64,000 nucleotides of DNA from Sphingomonas sp. Leaf21 (GTDB lineage: Bacteria; Pseudomonadota; Alphaproteobacteria; Sphingomonadales; Sphingomonadaceae): the NCBI RefSeq assembly GCF_916858675.1, contig NZ_CAKASM010000006.1, forward strand, positions 62,001-126,000, read 5' to 3'. Made by a program: the position numbers and the translations under genes. The notes beneath the pieces were generated by a model. It was given only the letters and a program-made list of their open reading frames with translations, did no database searches and was not told the origin of the DNA. Shown here one piece after another: positions 1-8,304 of the stretch. The number at the start of each line of letters is the position of its first letter. The stretch's first letter is position 1.

Positions 1-495
1 ATGTTCATCCTGTTCGCCAACATCCTGGGCCTGCTGCCCTTCGGTGTGGTGCCGGGTGTCCATCCCTTCACCGTGACCAGCCACCTGACGGTCACCGGCG
101 TGCTCGCCGTGATCTCGTTCGCGATCGTGCTGATCGTCGGCTTCGGTCGTCACGGCTTCCACTTCTTCGCGCTGTTCGTGCCGCACGGCACGCCCAAGCT
201 GATGATCCCGCTGATCTTCGTGGTCGAGCTGATGAGCTTCCTGGTGCGCCCCTTCTCGCTGGGTCTGCGACTGTTCGTCGCGATGACCGCGGGGCACATC
301 CTGCTGAAGGTTCTCGCCGCCTTCGTCATCAACGGCATCAACATGGGCCCCGGCTATGCCGCGCTCATCACGCTGCCGAGCTTCCTGCTGATGATCGGCA
401 TCACCCTTCTCGAACTGCTGGTTGCCGCGATCCAGGCCTATGTCTTCGCGCTGCTGACCTCGGTCTATCTGAACGACGCCGTCAACCTGCACTGA
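1..495 (+). CDS. atpB: F0F1 ATP synthase subunit a, C-terminal part (5' end outside window)
   Basis: Subunit a of the membrane F0 sector forms the two proton half-channels against the c-ring. The 164 visible residues are almost entirely hydrophobic helices. The essential helix carries LGLRLFVAMTAGH with the conserved arginine at visible residue 90, and the final helix carries LLVAAIQAYVF with the conserved glutamine at 145. Family members are about 250 residues long, so the gene very probably starts before base 1; the ATG at base 1 is an internal methionine. It is followed by atpE, atpF' and atpF in the usual alphaproteobacterial F0 order. No F1 genes are in the window, as expected where the F0 and F1 operons are separate. 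Confidence 0.96.
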   Translation: MFILFANILGLLPFGVVPGVHPFTVTSHLTVTGVLAVISFAIVLIVGFGRHGFHFFALFVPHGTPKLMIPLIFVVELMSFLVRPFSLGLRLFVAMTAGHILLKVLAAFVINGINMGPGYAALITLPSFLLMIGITLLELLVAAIQAYVFALLTSVYLNDAVNLH

Positions 496-577
496 TCCGG
501 CACGGCCGGACCGGGCGGGCGGACGCGCCGCCGACTTGAATACCCGAACGACCCTTTTTTGAACTGGAGTGATTGAA

Positions 578-805
578 ATGGACGCAGAAGCCGCGAAGCT
601 GATCGGTGCCGGTCTGGCCGCTATCGGCATGGGCATCGCCTCGCTCGGCGTGGGCAACGTGTTCGCCAAGTTCCTCGAAGGCGCGCTGCGCAATCCGGGT
701 GCGGCGGACAGCCAGCAGGGCCGCCTCTTCATCGGTTTCGCCGGTGCCGAGCTTCTGGGCCTGCTCGCCTTCGTGACGATGATCATCCTGGTGTTCGTCG
801 CCTGA
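578..805 (+). CDS. atpE: F0F1 ATP synthase subunit c
   Basis: This is the proteolipid that assembles into the proton-driven c-ring. The product has 75 residues in two transmembrane helices joined by the polar loop ALRNP (RNP at 38-40). The proton-carrying carboxylate is Glu58 in FAGAELLGLLAF. I chose the ATG at 578 because GGAG lies at 566-569 with good spacing; an in-frame GTG at 569 would add only three residues. It lies between atpB and atpF', and a hairpin just after the stop may help set its higher expression. Confidence 0.97.
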   Translation: MDAEAAKLIGAGLAAIGMGIASLGVGNVFAKFLEGALRNPGAADSQQGRLFIGFAGAELLGLLAFVTMIILVFVA

Positions 806-818
806 TAATTCTGATCGG

Positions 819-842
819 CCGGGCGGCGCTTGTGTCGCCCGG
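819..842 (+). promoter_or_regulatory. Hairpin between atpE and atpF'
   Basis: CCGGGCG at 819-825 pairs perfectly with CGCCCGG at 836-842 around a 10-base loop. No T-run follows, so it is unlikely to be a full intrinsic terminator. Its place directly after atpE suggests an mRNA-stability or partial-attenuation element that lets subunit c be made in excess over b' and b. That role is inference. Confidence 0.5.
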
Positions 843-864
843 TTGATATGGCAACGAGGACTCC

Positions 865-1359
865 ATGCCCCAGATAGCACAGATCAGTGCGACCTATGCG
901 TCGCAGATCTTCTGGCTCCTGATCACCTTCGGCCTGCTCTATTTCGTGGTCGGTCGTGGGATGGTGCCCAAGATTCAGGCGACCGTCGACGCTCGCGAAG
1001 CCCGTATCGCCGGCGATCTGGCGGCGGCGGAGGCCGCGCGTGCCGAGGCCGACCGGGTCGAGGCGGCATGGCGTGCCGAGATGGACGCGGCCCGGGCCGC
1101 CGCCATGGCGGAAACCGGCGCGGCCAAGTCGCGTGCGACCCAGGCGTTCGAGGCGCAGGTCAAGGCGGCCGATGCCGACCTGGCCGAGCGGCTGGGCCAT
1201 CACGACCTCGCGATCGCCAATGCCAAGGCAGAGGCGATGGCCAATCTTCAGACCGTGGCGGCCGACGCCGCGCGCGATCTCGTCGCCAAGCTGTCCGGCG
1301 TCCATGTGGGCGAGGATGCGGCGGCGGACGCGGTGCGAAAGGTGAGCGCGCATGGCTAA
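865..1359 (+). CDS. atpF': F0F1 ATP synthase subunit b' (peripheral stalk)
   Basis: Subunit b' pairs with b to form the peripheral stalk that holds F1 against rotation. The 164-residue product has one N-terminal transmembrane helix (about residues 12-30, ending LLYFVVGRGMVPKI). A long Ala/Glu/Arg-rich helix follows, typical of a right-handed coiled coil. The short N-terminus and the motif around VGRGMVPKI fit b' rather than b. The gene overlaps the next one, atpF, by 8 bases, which suggests coupled translation. Separate b' and b genes are characteristic of alphaproteobacteria. Confidence 0.93.
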   Translation: MPQIAQISATYASQIFWLLITFGLLYFVVGRGMVPKIQATVDAREARIAGDLAAAEAARAEADRVEAAWRAEMDAARAAAMAETGAAKSRATQAFEAQVKAADADLAERLGHHDLAIANAKAEAMANLQTVAADAARDLVAKLSGVHVGEDAAADAVRKVSAHG

Positions 1360-2011
1360 TCATTCCGCAGGCGGCGCGTTGACCAACGCCGATGCGCAGG
1401 TCGCACAGAACCTGGCCGACGCCGCTTCGGCCGAGGGCATGACGCAGAAGCCGATCCGCGAGGGCGATGGCCTGACCGGCAACACGGTGGCGCCGGCGGA
1501 AGCCGAACATGCCGCCAGCCCGACCGCGCTGGGTTTCGACTCGACCGGATGGGTGGCGCTTGCCGCGCTGGTCGTGCTGATCGGTATGCTGGTCAAGAAG
1601 GTGCCGACGATGATCGGCCGCTCGCTCGACCAGAAGATCGCGGCGATCCGCGCCCAGCTCGACGAAGCCACCAAGCTGCGTCAGGAAGCCGAGGCGCTGA
1701 AGGCCGAATATGAGGCCAAGGCGAAGGCCGCCCATGCCGATGCCGAGGCGATGCGCGTCCAGGCGCAGCACGAGGCGGGTCAGTTCCTCAGCAAGGCCAA
1801 GGCCGATGCCGAGGCGCTGATGGAGCGTCGCGCCAAGATGGCCGAGGACAAGATCGCCGCCGCCGAGCGCACCGCGCTGGCCGAGGTTCGCGCGCGCGCG
1901 GCCGAAGCCGCCGCCAAGGCGGCCGGCCTGCTGATCGCCGAGCATCATTCGGCCGACGCGGACCGCGCGATGATCGACCGCACGATCTCGGGGCTCGGTC
2001 GCCCGAACTGA
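1352..2011 (+). CDS. atpF: F0F1 ATP synthase subunit b (peripheral stalk)
   Basis: Second stalk subunit, 219 residues. A polar N-terminal extension of about 60 residues precedes a single transmembrane helix (WVALAALVVLIGMLV) and a long charged alpha-helix rich in Ala, Glu and Lys. The length exceeds the roughly 160-residue enteric form because of the N-terminal extension, which is common in sphingomonads. It starts 8 bases inside atpF' and is the last gene of the F0 cluster. No T-tailed terminator is obvious after it; a palindromic repeat begins about 150 bases downstream. Confidence 0.92.
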   Translation: MANHSAGGALTNADAQVAQNLADAASAEGMTQKPIREGDGLTGNTVAPAEAEHAASPTALGFDSTGWVALAALVVLIGMLVKKVPTMIGRSLDQKIAAIRAQLDEATKLRQEAEALKAEYEAKAKAAHADAEAMRVQAQHEAGQFLSKAKADAEALMERRAKMAEDKIAAAERTALAEVRARAAEAAAKAAGLLIAEHHSADADRAMIDRTISGLGRPN

Positions 2012-2164
2012 TCGGCTCCCATGCCGGGAACTGGACCGCGCTTCGGAAAGCCGAGGCGCGGTTCGGTCGTTTTGGGGCTTTTCCCGTTCTCCGTTCACGC
2101 TGAACGACGTCGAAGCCCAGGGGAATCCCTTCCCCCGCGCCTGAACGAAGGACGGGGTTCATCT

Positions 2165-2232
2165 ATTCCTCCCCAAGCTCGCTTGGGGAGGGGGACCGCC
2201 GGGCAACGCCCGGTGGTGGAGGGGCAAGCCCC
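2165..2232. repeat. GC-rich palindromic intergenic repeat (family A)
   Basis: CTCCCCAAGC and GCTTGGGGAG form one hairpin, followed by a second around ACCGCCGGG/CCCGGTGGT. The same two-hairpin design recurs near 2720, 12879, 16341 and 46409. The rest of 2012-2333 holds a remnant of a second repeat type (about 2096-2120) and two modest hairpins before the gdx ribosome site. I see no gene in it. Confidence 0.8.
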
Positions 2233-2333
2233 CACCTCATAGCCCGCCGCCAAGGCGGACCCGCATCGCCGTCTCTTCCGGGTTTCCGGCGCCGATGCCC
2301 ATTTTCCGAGCCCGTTACCAAGGAGCCACTCCG

Positions 2334-2654
2334 ATGGCATGGGTCATTCTGGGTATTGCCGTGATTACCGAAATCTGTTGGGCGCTGAGCCTGAAATGGG
2401 CGGCGACCGTCGCCACCTGGCAGGCGTCGAGCGTGCCGATCATCCTCAGCTTCGTGAACATGGGCCTGCTGGCGCTCGCGATGCGGGGGCTTCCCGCAGG
2501 CACGGCCTATGCCGTGTGGACGGGGCTGGGCGCGGTCGGTGTGGTGATCGGCGGCGCCATCGTATTCGGCGACAAGATCGCGCCGATCCAGGCAGGCTTC
2601 ATGGTCCTGACCGTGATCGGCGTGATGGGCACGAAGCTCTTCGCGCAGGGGTAA
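2334..2654 (+). CDS. gdx: SMR-family guanidinium exporter (Gdx/SugE type)
   Basis: A four-helix small multidrug resistance protein of 106 residues. The central Glu13 in IAVITEICWALSLK and the signature LPAGTAYAVWTGLGAVG place it in the Gdx (formerly SugE) branch. Known members export guanidinium in exchange for protons as antiparallel dimers. The start at 2334 is supported by AGGAG at 2321-2325. An upstream in-frame ATG at 2295 would add a polar stretch not seen in the family. It stands alone between repeat elements. I could not match the upstream hairpins to a known guanidine riboswitch. The subfamily is well supported by motif; the substrate is inferred. Confidence 0.85.
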   Translation: MAWVILGIAVITEICWALSLKWAATVATWQASSVPIILSFVNMGLLALAMRGLPAGTAYAVWTGLGAVGVVIGGAIVFGDKIAPIQAGFMVLTVIGVMGTKLFAQG

Positions 2655-2660
2655 GTCCAT

Positions 2661-2784
2661 TCCTCCCGTGAAAGGGGAGGTGGCACAGCGTCAGCCCTGA
2701 CGGAGGGGTGTCGCGGCGCGTACGGGAGCATGCCCCTCCACCATGCTGCGCATGGTCCCCCTCCCCATCGGAGATGGGGAGGAA
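2661..2784. repeat. Composite palindromic repeats before uvrC
   Basis: Two elements sit side by side. The first (about 2661-2707) has TCCTCCC...GGGGAGG and a CAGCGTCAGCCCTGACGGAGG arm. The second (about 2730-2784) is a family A unit with CCACCATGCTGCGCATGGT and CTCCCCATCGGAGATGGGGAG hairpins. They occupy the whole gap between gdx and uvrC apart from the last 50 bases. Confidence 0.75.
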
Positions 2785-2834
2785 TTGGGGGGACGCACTG
2801 GCGATCCGCGCCCCGCGCCCCTAAATCGGGCACG

Positions 2835-4754
2835 ATGTCAGAGCCTCCCGTCGACCGCTTCAACGAAGAAAAGTCCACCTTCACCCTGCGCGGTGCCGAC
2901 GCGCCCGATCTCAAGGCCGGGGTGGCGGCGATCCGCAACGTGCTGGCGACGCTGCCGCTGCGGCCGGGCGTGTACCGGATGCAGGATGCGCGCGGCGACG
3001 TTCTCTACATCGGCAAGGCGCGCGCGCTGAAGAACCGCGTCGCCAACTATACCCAGGTCGAACGCCTTCCCAAGCGGCTCCAGCGCATGGTCGGCCAGAC
3101 GCGGTCGATGACCATCGTCACGACGAACAACGAGGCCGAGGCGCTGCTGCTCGAGGCGCAGCTCATCAAGCGCTACCGCCCGGCGTTCAACGTGCTGCTG
3201 CGCGACGACAAGAGCTTTCCGTTCATCCTGCTGCGCGCCGATCACGAATTTCCGCGCGTGCAGAAGCATCGCGGCGCCAGGCGCGCGGTCGGCAATTACT
3301 ACGGCCCCTTCGCCAGCGCGGGCAGCGTCAACAACACGCTGAACGCGCTGCAAAAGCTGTTCCTGCTCCGCTCCTGCACGGACAGCTTCTTCAAGGGGCG
3401 CGACCGGCCGTGCCTGCTCTACCAGATCAAGCGTTGCTCGGCGCCCTGTGTCGGACGGATCGACGCGGCGGGCTATGCGGAGCTGGTCGCCGACGCCAAG
3501 ACCTTCCTCGGCGGCAAGTCGACCCAGGTCCAGGCCAAGCTCGGCGCGCAGATGCAGGCGGCGGCGGAGGCGATGGACTTCGAACTCGCCGCGATCCTGC
3601 GCGACCGACTCAAGGCGCTGACCTTCATCCAGGGGACGCAGGCGATCAACGCGGAAGGCGTGGGCGACGCCGACATCTTCGCGCTGGCCTGTCGCGAGGG
3701 AGTGATGGGCATCCAGGCCTTCTTCATCCGCGGTGGCCAGAATTGGGGGCATCGCAGCTTCTTCCCCGCGCATACCACCGACGTACCCGAGGATGAGGTG
3801 CTGACCAGCTTCCTCAGTCAATTCTACGAGGAGGTGCCGCCCGCCAAAACGATCCTGCTCGACCGCGAATTGCCCGAGGGCGCGTTGCTGACCGAAGCGC
3901 TGGGCGAACGCGCGGGCTATAAAGTGCAACTGACCGTTCCGCAGCGTGGCGACCGCCGCCGCCTGCTCGACCAGGCGAAGCGCAACGCGGTCGAGGCGCT
4001 CGACCGGCGGCTGGCCGAGTCGACGACCCAGGCCAAATTGCTGCGCGAAGTCGCCGACTTCTTCGACCTGTCCGACCCGCCGCAGCGGATCGAGGTGTAC
4101 GACAACAGCCATATCCAGGGCACCAATGCGCTGGGCGCGATGGTCGTGGCGGGGCCGGAGGGTTTCCAGAAGGGCCAGTATCGCAAGTTCAACATCAAGG
4201 GGAACGAGGCGGCGACCAACGACGATTTCGGCATGATGCGCGAGGTCTTCCGCCGTCGCTTCGCCCGCCAGTTGGAGGAGAATCCTGACCGCGACGACGC
4301 GACCTGGCCTGACCTGGTGCTGATCGATGGCGGGCGCGGCCAGCTCAACGCGGCCAGGGCGGTGCTGGAGGATCTGGGCATCGAGGATGTCTGTCTCGTC
4401 GGCGTCGCAAAGGGCCCGCATCACGGCCGCGAGGGGCGCGAGGTCTTCCACATGATGGACGGCAGCGAACGGATGCTGCCGGTGGGCGCGCCGCTGCTAT
4501 TCTACCTCCAGCGCCTACGCGACGAGGTCCACCGCTTCGTGATCGGCGCGCACCGCGACAAGCGCGCCAAGGCGATGGGTGCGAGCCCGCTGGACGAAGT
4601 GCCGGGCATCGGCCCGGCGCGGAAGAAGGCGTTGTTGATGCACTTCGGCACGGGACGCGCGGTGCGCAACGCCAGCCTGGAGGATCTGCGGAAGGCGCCG
4701 GGCGTCAGCCAGGCGGTGGCGCAGCAGGTTTACGACTTTTATCATAGCCGGTGA
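2835..4754 (+). CDS. uvrC: Excinuclease ABC subunit C
   Basis: UvrC makes the 3' and 5' incisions in nucleotide excision repair after UvrAB loads on damage. The product has 639 residues. It has an N-terminal GIY-YIG nuclease domain (GVY at 45-47, YIG at 58-60), a Cys-containing stretch CLLYQIKRCSAPC, a UVR motif (near AMDFELAAILRDRLKAL), the RNase H-like second nuclease (DNSHIQGT, LVLIDGGRGQ) and C-terminal tandem helix-hairpin-helix motifs (VPGIGPARKKALL). The frame is open back to 2730, but that part reads through a repeat. The ATG at 2835 gives a normal N-terminus, although its ribosome site is weak. Confidence 0.96.
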   Translation: MSEPPVDRFNEEKSTFTLRGADAPDLKAGVAAIRNVLATLPLRPGVYRMQDARGDVLYIGKARALKNRVANYTQVERLPKRLQRMVGQTRSMTIVTTNNEAEALLLEAQLIKRYRPAFNVLLRDDKSFPFILLRADHEFPRVQKHRGARRAVGNYYGPFASAGSVNNTLNALQKLFLLRSCTDSFFKGRDRPCLLYQIKRCSAPCVGRIDAAGYAELVADAKTFLGGKSTQVQAKLGAQMQAAAEAMDFELAAILRDRLKALTFIQGTQAINAEGVGDADIFALACREGVMGIQAFFIRGGQNWGHRSFFPAHTTDVPEDEVLTSFLSQFYEEVPPAKTILLDRELPEGALLTEALGERAGYKVQLTVPQRGDRRRLLDQAKRNAVEALDRRLAESTTQAKLLREVADFFDLSDPPQRIEVYDNSHIQGTNALGAMVVAGPEGFQKGQYRKFNIKGNEAATNDDFGMMREVFRRRFARQLEENPDRDDATWPDLVLIDGGRGQLNAARAVLEDLGIEDVCLVGVAKGPHHGREGREVFHMMDGSERMLPVGAPLLFYLQRLRDEVHRFVIGAHRDKRAKAMGASPLDEVPGIGPARKKALLMHFGTGRAVRNASLEDLRKAPGVSQAVAQQVYDFYHSR

Positions 4755-5073
4755 GGGGGAGAGCCTTTGGCGTCGGCCAGCCTTCCTTCACCCTTTTTGC
4801 CGTTTCCGGATCTCCGAGGCACTCGCTCGGGAACGACCAATCGAGAAGGGGTTCCGGTAGTTTCCGGCCTTCTGCGGCATAGCGCAGCTTACGTGGCAGA
4901 TGGAGGCGTGAAGGCATTAGGGCAAAGCCGTCCAGCCACATCGCGGTCTCGAATATCATCGACTGACATCGCCACTGGCGACCTTTTGTCCTGATTCACT
5001 TTATTCAGGCACGGTGATGGTGGCGGGAACGGAGATGTGCTGCATCAACTATAATGGCAAATGACAGAGATAA
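4755..5073. other. Intergenic stretch after uvrC, no confident gene
   Basis: The stretch starts GC-rich and becomes AT-rich after about 4985, marking the border of the low-GC segment. A minus-strand reading frame (4959 down to 4705) is open but overlaps the end of uvrC and matches nothing I recognise, so it is not called. No clear terminator follows uvrC. Confidence 0.5.
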
Positions 5074-5979
5074 TTATTTCCGTCTGTTGGCAATATCGTT
5101 TGCCAGATTCGAAAGTGCATTGATGGACGATTGATCGTTTGTTCGAGCTCTGATTTCCATCAAATACCTGTCGGACTCAATCCACCGTATCATGGTGTAT
5201 CCAACGCCGAATTCGTCCTGCATTCGTCCGAGAGTCGCTGGGTAATCTCCGGCTTTATGGTTTATCGAACTTTGAGGGATCGTCGCCACGCCTCCGCCTG
5301 CCCTAATGTCAGACTCCTCCAAGATTACTCTTCCTAAACCTGGGACGTTGTCAAATACGCGCGATATCCCTGTCCAACCATCGCTGGCATCTTCGGAGTC
5401 AATCAAGCTGTTCAATAAGGGATTGTTCGATTTCTCCGACGCATTCACGTAGGTGCCGCCCGGAATATATCCCGTAAACGTCGCTTTTTCTATTGAGGTG
5501 GCGTTTAAATTTGCGGGCTTGATCGAGAATGAACGATCCGAACCCAAAGCATTGCCACTTTTGAGGTCTATTCCTCCGGGCTTTCCGGCAAGGTCGAACG
5601 CCTTGGCTTCCTGCCGTGATATTGGCTGCACAGATCGAAGTGCGTTCCTTATATTTTCGGCACTTCTTTCATCTCGATCGGCAACTATGAAGGCGCCCAA
5701 GCCCCTGCCGCCGGATGCTTCATTCAGCATGGCTCTGTAACGTCGAATGGCATCGATCTGGAGCTGGTCGCCTATCGCCAATGATGTATTTGGATCATCA
5801 TCGGTTTTATATTTGACCCTCTCATTTTTCATCGTGCCATGGTCGACTTTTACCACATTTATACCGCTCGACCTGACCGGATCTTTATCATGCGATAACG
5901 AGTACCAGCCCCAGAATAAGAGCGAAACTACACCGATGATTGCGGAAATCATTGTAAATCGACGTATATCTCTACCCAT
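5074..5979 (-). CDS. Unrecognised membrane-anchored protein in an AT-rich segment
   Basis: I do not recognise this 301-residue protein. A short basic N-terminus (MGRDIRRF) precedes one hydrophobic helix (about residues 9-28). A long soluble region without Cys follows, so it is probably a bitopic protein with a periplasmic body. The body is rich in Asn, Ser and Asp, with a C-terminal segment (FGVGYTMIRWIESDRYLMEIRAR) that looks like a small alpha/beta fold. Base and codon use are clearly more AT-rich than in every neighbour, and the flanks are AT-rich and apparently non-coding. That suggests recent acquisition. No mobility gene or tRNA is adjacent. It is well supported as coding by length and a sensible signal anchor, but the function is unknown. 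Confidence 0.7.
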   Translation of the reverse strand: MGRDIRRFTMISAIIGVVSLLFWGWYSLSHDKDPVRSSGINVVKVDHGTMKNERVKYKTDDDPNTSLAIGDQLQIDAIRRYRAMLNEASGGRGLGAFIVADRDERSAENIRNALRSVQPISRQEAKAFDLAGKPGGIDLKSGNALGSDRSFSIKPANLNATSIEKATFTGYIPGGTYVNASEKSNNPLLNSLIDSEDASDGWTGISRVFDNVPGLGRVILEESDIRAGGGVATIPQSSINHKAGDYPATLGRMQDEFGVGYTMIRWIESDRYLMEIRARTNDQSSINALSNLANDIANRRK

Positions 5980-6470
5980 CTTACCGGCCGCCGAATGAGT
6001 TATCAGAGAAACTGGGCAAAAGTCCGCACCCAGTGCTGCTGCTCATTGCAATCATACCTAGGTCATATTCTGGAACTCCTTCGGACCAAACATAAATTCC
6101 GATAATAGCTCAATACCGTAGATCGGTATGCTATATGACGCTAAATCTGTAATCTTTAGACGTTCTATGTAGCCTCTTATAATATACATGATGATTCTAT
6201 AAAATAGAAATAAATATGATAATTCATTTCTGGATCGAATATGTCGCGTATTCGTAAAATATGATGGATTTTCAATAAGTATGAATAATCGGCGTTTGCA
6301 ATCTGTTAGTGGTATGGATTGGCAGATTTATCTCGCCTTGAGGATCAGCTTGGAAATTGGCGAGGGCTGGTCAACCTCGCATCGAGATCAAGTATCTTAA
6401 AATCGGCCATAATATTGGCGGGCACCTGCGCACCATGGCGTCCCGCCCCGTTCCCCCCTACATCCCCATC
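5980..6470. other. AT-rich non-coding stretch upstream of recO
   Basis: About 490 bases, AT-rich to roughly 6350 and then changing to the normal GC-rich composition. It must contain the promoter of the leftward gene starting at 5979 and that of recO, but I see no convincing -35/-10 pair. No reading frame looks like a protein. It ends the low-GC block that begins near 4990. Confidence 0.5.
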
Positions 6471-7202
6471 ATGCACCGGGTCGCCCCCGCCATCATTCTG
6501 TCGGTCCGGCCGCATGGCGAGCATGGGGCGATCGTGCGGGGTTTGACCCGCGACGATGGGGTGCAGCCCGGTTATGTCCGGGGCGGGCGGTCGCGGGCTT
6601 TGCGGCCCGTCCTGCAACCCGGAAATGCGATCATCGGCGAGTGGCGGGCGCGAACCGTGGAGCAGCTTGCGGCGCTGACCATCGAGCCGGGGCATAGCCG
6701 TGCGGGTTTGCATGGCGAGCCACTGGCCGCCGCCGGTATCGAGTGGCTGTGCGCGCTGACCGCCGCCGCCCTGCCGGAGGAGCAGCCCTATCCCATTCTC
6801 TACGACGCGCTCGACGCGGTGCTGACGGCGATCGAGTCCGCGCCTTCCGCCCGGGGATGGGCGGGCGCGCTGGTTCGCTATGAGCTGCTGCTGCTGGGGC
6901 AGTTGGGGTTCGGGCTCGATCTCGAGCGGTGCACGGTGACCGGCGTGACCGACGATCTCGCCTTTGTTAGCCCGAAGAGCGGGGCGGCGGTGTCGGCGGG
7001 GGCGGCGTTCGGCTATGAGGCGCGGCTGTTCGCGCTCCCCGCCTTCCTGCGCCAGGGCGGCCTGGGCGACTGGCCCGACATATTCGCCGCCGGGCGGATC
7101 ACCGCGCATTTCCTGGCGCGCGATATCCTGGTCGGGTTGCGGCACGATCCCATGCCCGCCCGCGCGCGGCTGTTCGACCGGTTCAAAAGGGCGGTTGCGT
7201 GA
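6471..7202 (+). CDS. recO: DNA repair protein RecO
   Basis: RecO anneals single strands and with RecR loads RecA on SSB-coated DNA. The N-terminal OB-fold begins with [19 protein letters not shown], a typical RecO start. The helical domain includes [26 protein letters not shown]. The start at 6471 gives 243 residues, the normal length. Alternatives at 6435 or the TTG at 6357 would add non-conserved residues, and none of the three has a good ribosome site, so the start is uncertain. The zinc-binding Cys cluster of some RecO proteins is absent. leuB follows 53 bases later in the same direction. Confidence 0.88.
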   Translation: MHRVAPAIILSVRPHGEHGAIVRGLTRDDGVQPGYVRGGRSRALRPVLQPGNAIIGEWRARTVEQLAALTIEPGHSRAGLHGEPLAAAGIEWLCALTAAALPEEQPYPILYDALDAVLTAIESAPSARGWAGALVRYELLLLGQLGFGLDLERCTVTGVTDDLAFVSPKSGAAVSAGAAFGYEARLFALPAFLRQGGLGDWPDIFAAGRITAHFLARDILVGLRHDPMPARARLFDRFKRAVA

Positions 7203-7255
7203 TCTGACCCCTCAAGGCAAAGGGCGCTCCGAACATAGGCAAGAAGGGGCCAGCC

Positions 7256-8299
7256 ATGGCATTGATCGCGATCCTCGCCGGTGACGGCATCGGCCCGGAA
7301 GTGACGGCGGAGGCGCGGCGCGTGCTGGAGGCGCTGGACCTCGGCCTGACCTTCGAGGAGGCCAGGGTCGGCGGCGCGGCCTATGAGGCGGCCGGGCATC
7401 CGCTGCCGCCCGAAACGCTGGACGTGGCGGAGCGTGCCGACGCGCTGCTGTTCGGCGCGGTCGGCGATCCGCGCTTCGACAATCTGGAACGCGCGCATCG
7501 GCCCGAACAGGCGATCCTGGGTCTACGCAAGGCGTTCGGCCTGTTTGCGAACCTGCGCCCCGCCCGGCTGTTCGAGGGGCTGGAGGATGCCAGCTCGCTG
7601 CGCCCCGACATCGCCCGCCGCATCGACATGGTGATCGTGCGCGAGCTGACCGGCGACGTCTATTTCGGCGCCAAGGGGCGCGGCACCACCGAAGCCGGTT
7701 TGCGCGAAGGCCATGACCTGATGGCTTACGACGAAGAGGAAGTGGCGCGCATCGCCCGCGTCGGGTTCGAGACCGCGATGCGCCGCCGCCGCCGATTGCT
7801 GTCGGTGGACAAGGCCAATGTGCTCGAAACCTCGCAGCTTTGGCGCGACGTGGTGATCGAGGTGGCGAAGGACTATCCGGACGTCGCGCTCGAGCATATG
7901 TATGTCGACAATTGCGCGATGCAGCTGGTGCGCGATCCGGGCCAGTTCGACGTGATCCTGACCGGCAATCTCTTCGGCGACATCCTGTCGGACCAGGCAT
8001 CGATGTGCGCGGGCTCGATCGGGATGCTGCCCTCGGCGGCGCTGGGTGCGACGGGCAAGGGACTCTACGAGCCGATCCATGGTTCGGCCCCCGATATCGC
8101 GGGTCAAGGCAAGGCGAACCCCTGTGCCGCGATCCTGTCCTCCGCGATGATGCTGCGCCACTCGCTGGGCCAGCCGCAAGCGGCCGATCGGATCGACGCG
8201 GCGGTGGCGGGTGCGATCCGCGATGGCGCGCGGACCGGCGATCTGGGCGGCAGCCTGTCGACGCGCGCCATGGCCGACGCGATCCTAGAGCGCCTCTGA
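7256..8299 (+). CDS. leuB: 3-isopropylmalate dehydrogenase
   Basis: LeuB oxidises and decarboxylates 3-isopropylmalate to 2-oxoisocaproate in leucine synthesis, using NAD+ and Mg2+. The 347-residue product starts [13 protein letters not shown]. It has the substrate and metal signature [20 protein letters not shown] and the cofactor segment [17 protein letters not shown]. That spacing, and the Asp/Asn pattern, fit LeuB better than isocitrate or tartrate dehydrogenase. The next gene, a glycosyltransferase, begins 5 bases after the stop and may be co-transcribed, though the two are not functionally linked. Confidence 0.95.
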   Translation: MALIAILAGDGIGPEVTAEARRVLEALDLGLTFEEARVGGAAYEAAGHPLPPETLDVAERADALLFGAVGDPRFDNLERAHRPEQAILGLRKAFGLFANLRPARLFEGLEDASSLRPDIARRIDMVIVRELTGDVYFGAKGRGTTEAGLREGHDLMAYDEEEVARIARVGFETAMRRRRRLLSVDKANVLETSQLWRDVVIEVAKDYPDVALEHMYVDNCAMQLVRDPGQFDVILTGNLFGDILSDQASMCAGSIGMLPSAALGATGKGLYEPIHGSAPDIAGQGKANPCAAILSSAMMLRHSLGQPQAADRIDAAVAGAIRDGARTGDLGGSLSTRAMADAILERL

Positions 8300-8304
8300 C
8301 GCGC

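Noticed and set aside
2240-2333. Possible guanidine riboswitch before gdx
   Set aside because: Two hairpins are present (CCGC/GCGG at about 2247-2257, and GCATC..GATGC at 2263-2298), but their loops lack the ACGR sequence of the mini-ykkC class, and no ykkC-type core is visible.
4705-4959. Minus-strand 84-codon frame after uvrC
   Set aside because: It overlaps the end of uvrC, has no family match or good ribosome site, and lies at a composition border. Not enough to call a gene.
7840-8304. Long in-frame extension of the GT2-GtrA gene into leuB
   Set aside because: The extension is the shifted reading of leuB, and the ATG at 8305 gives the normal glycosyltransferase start.
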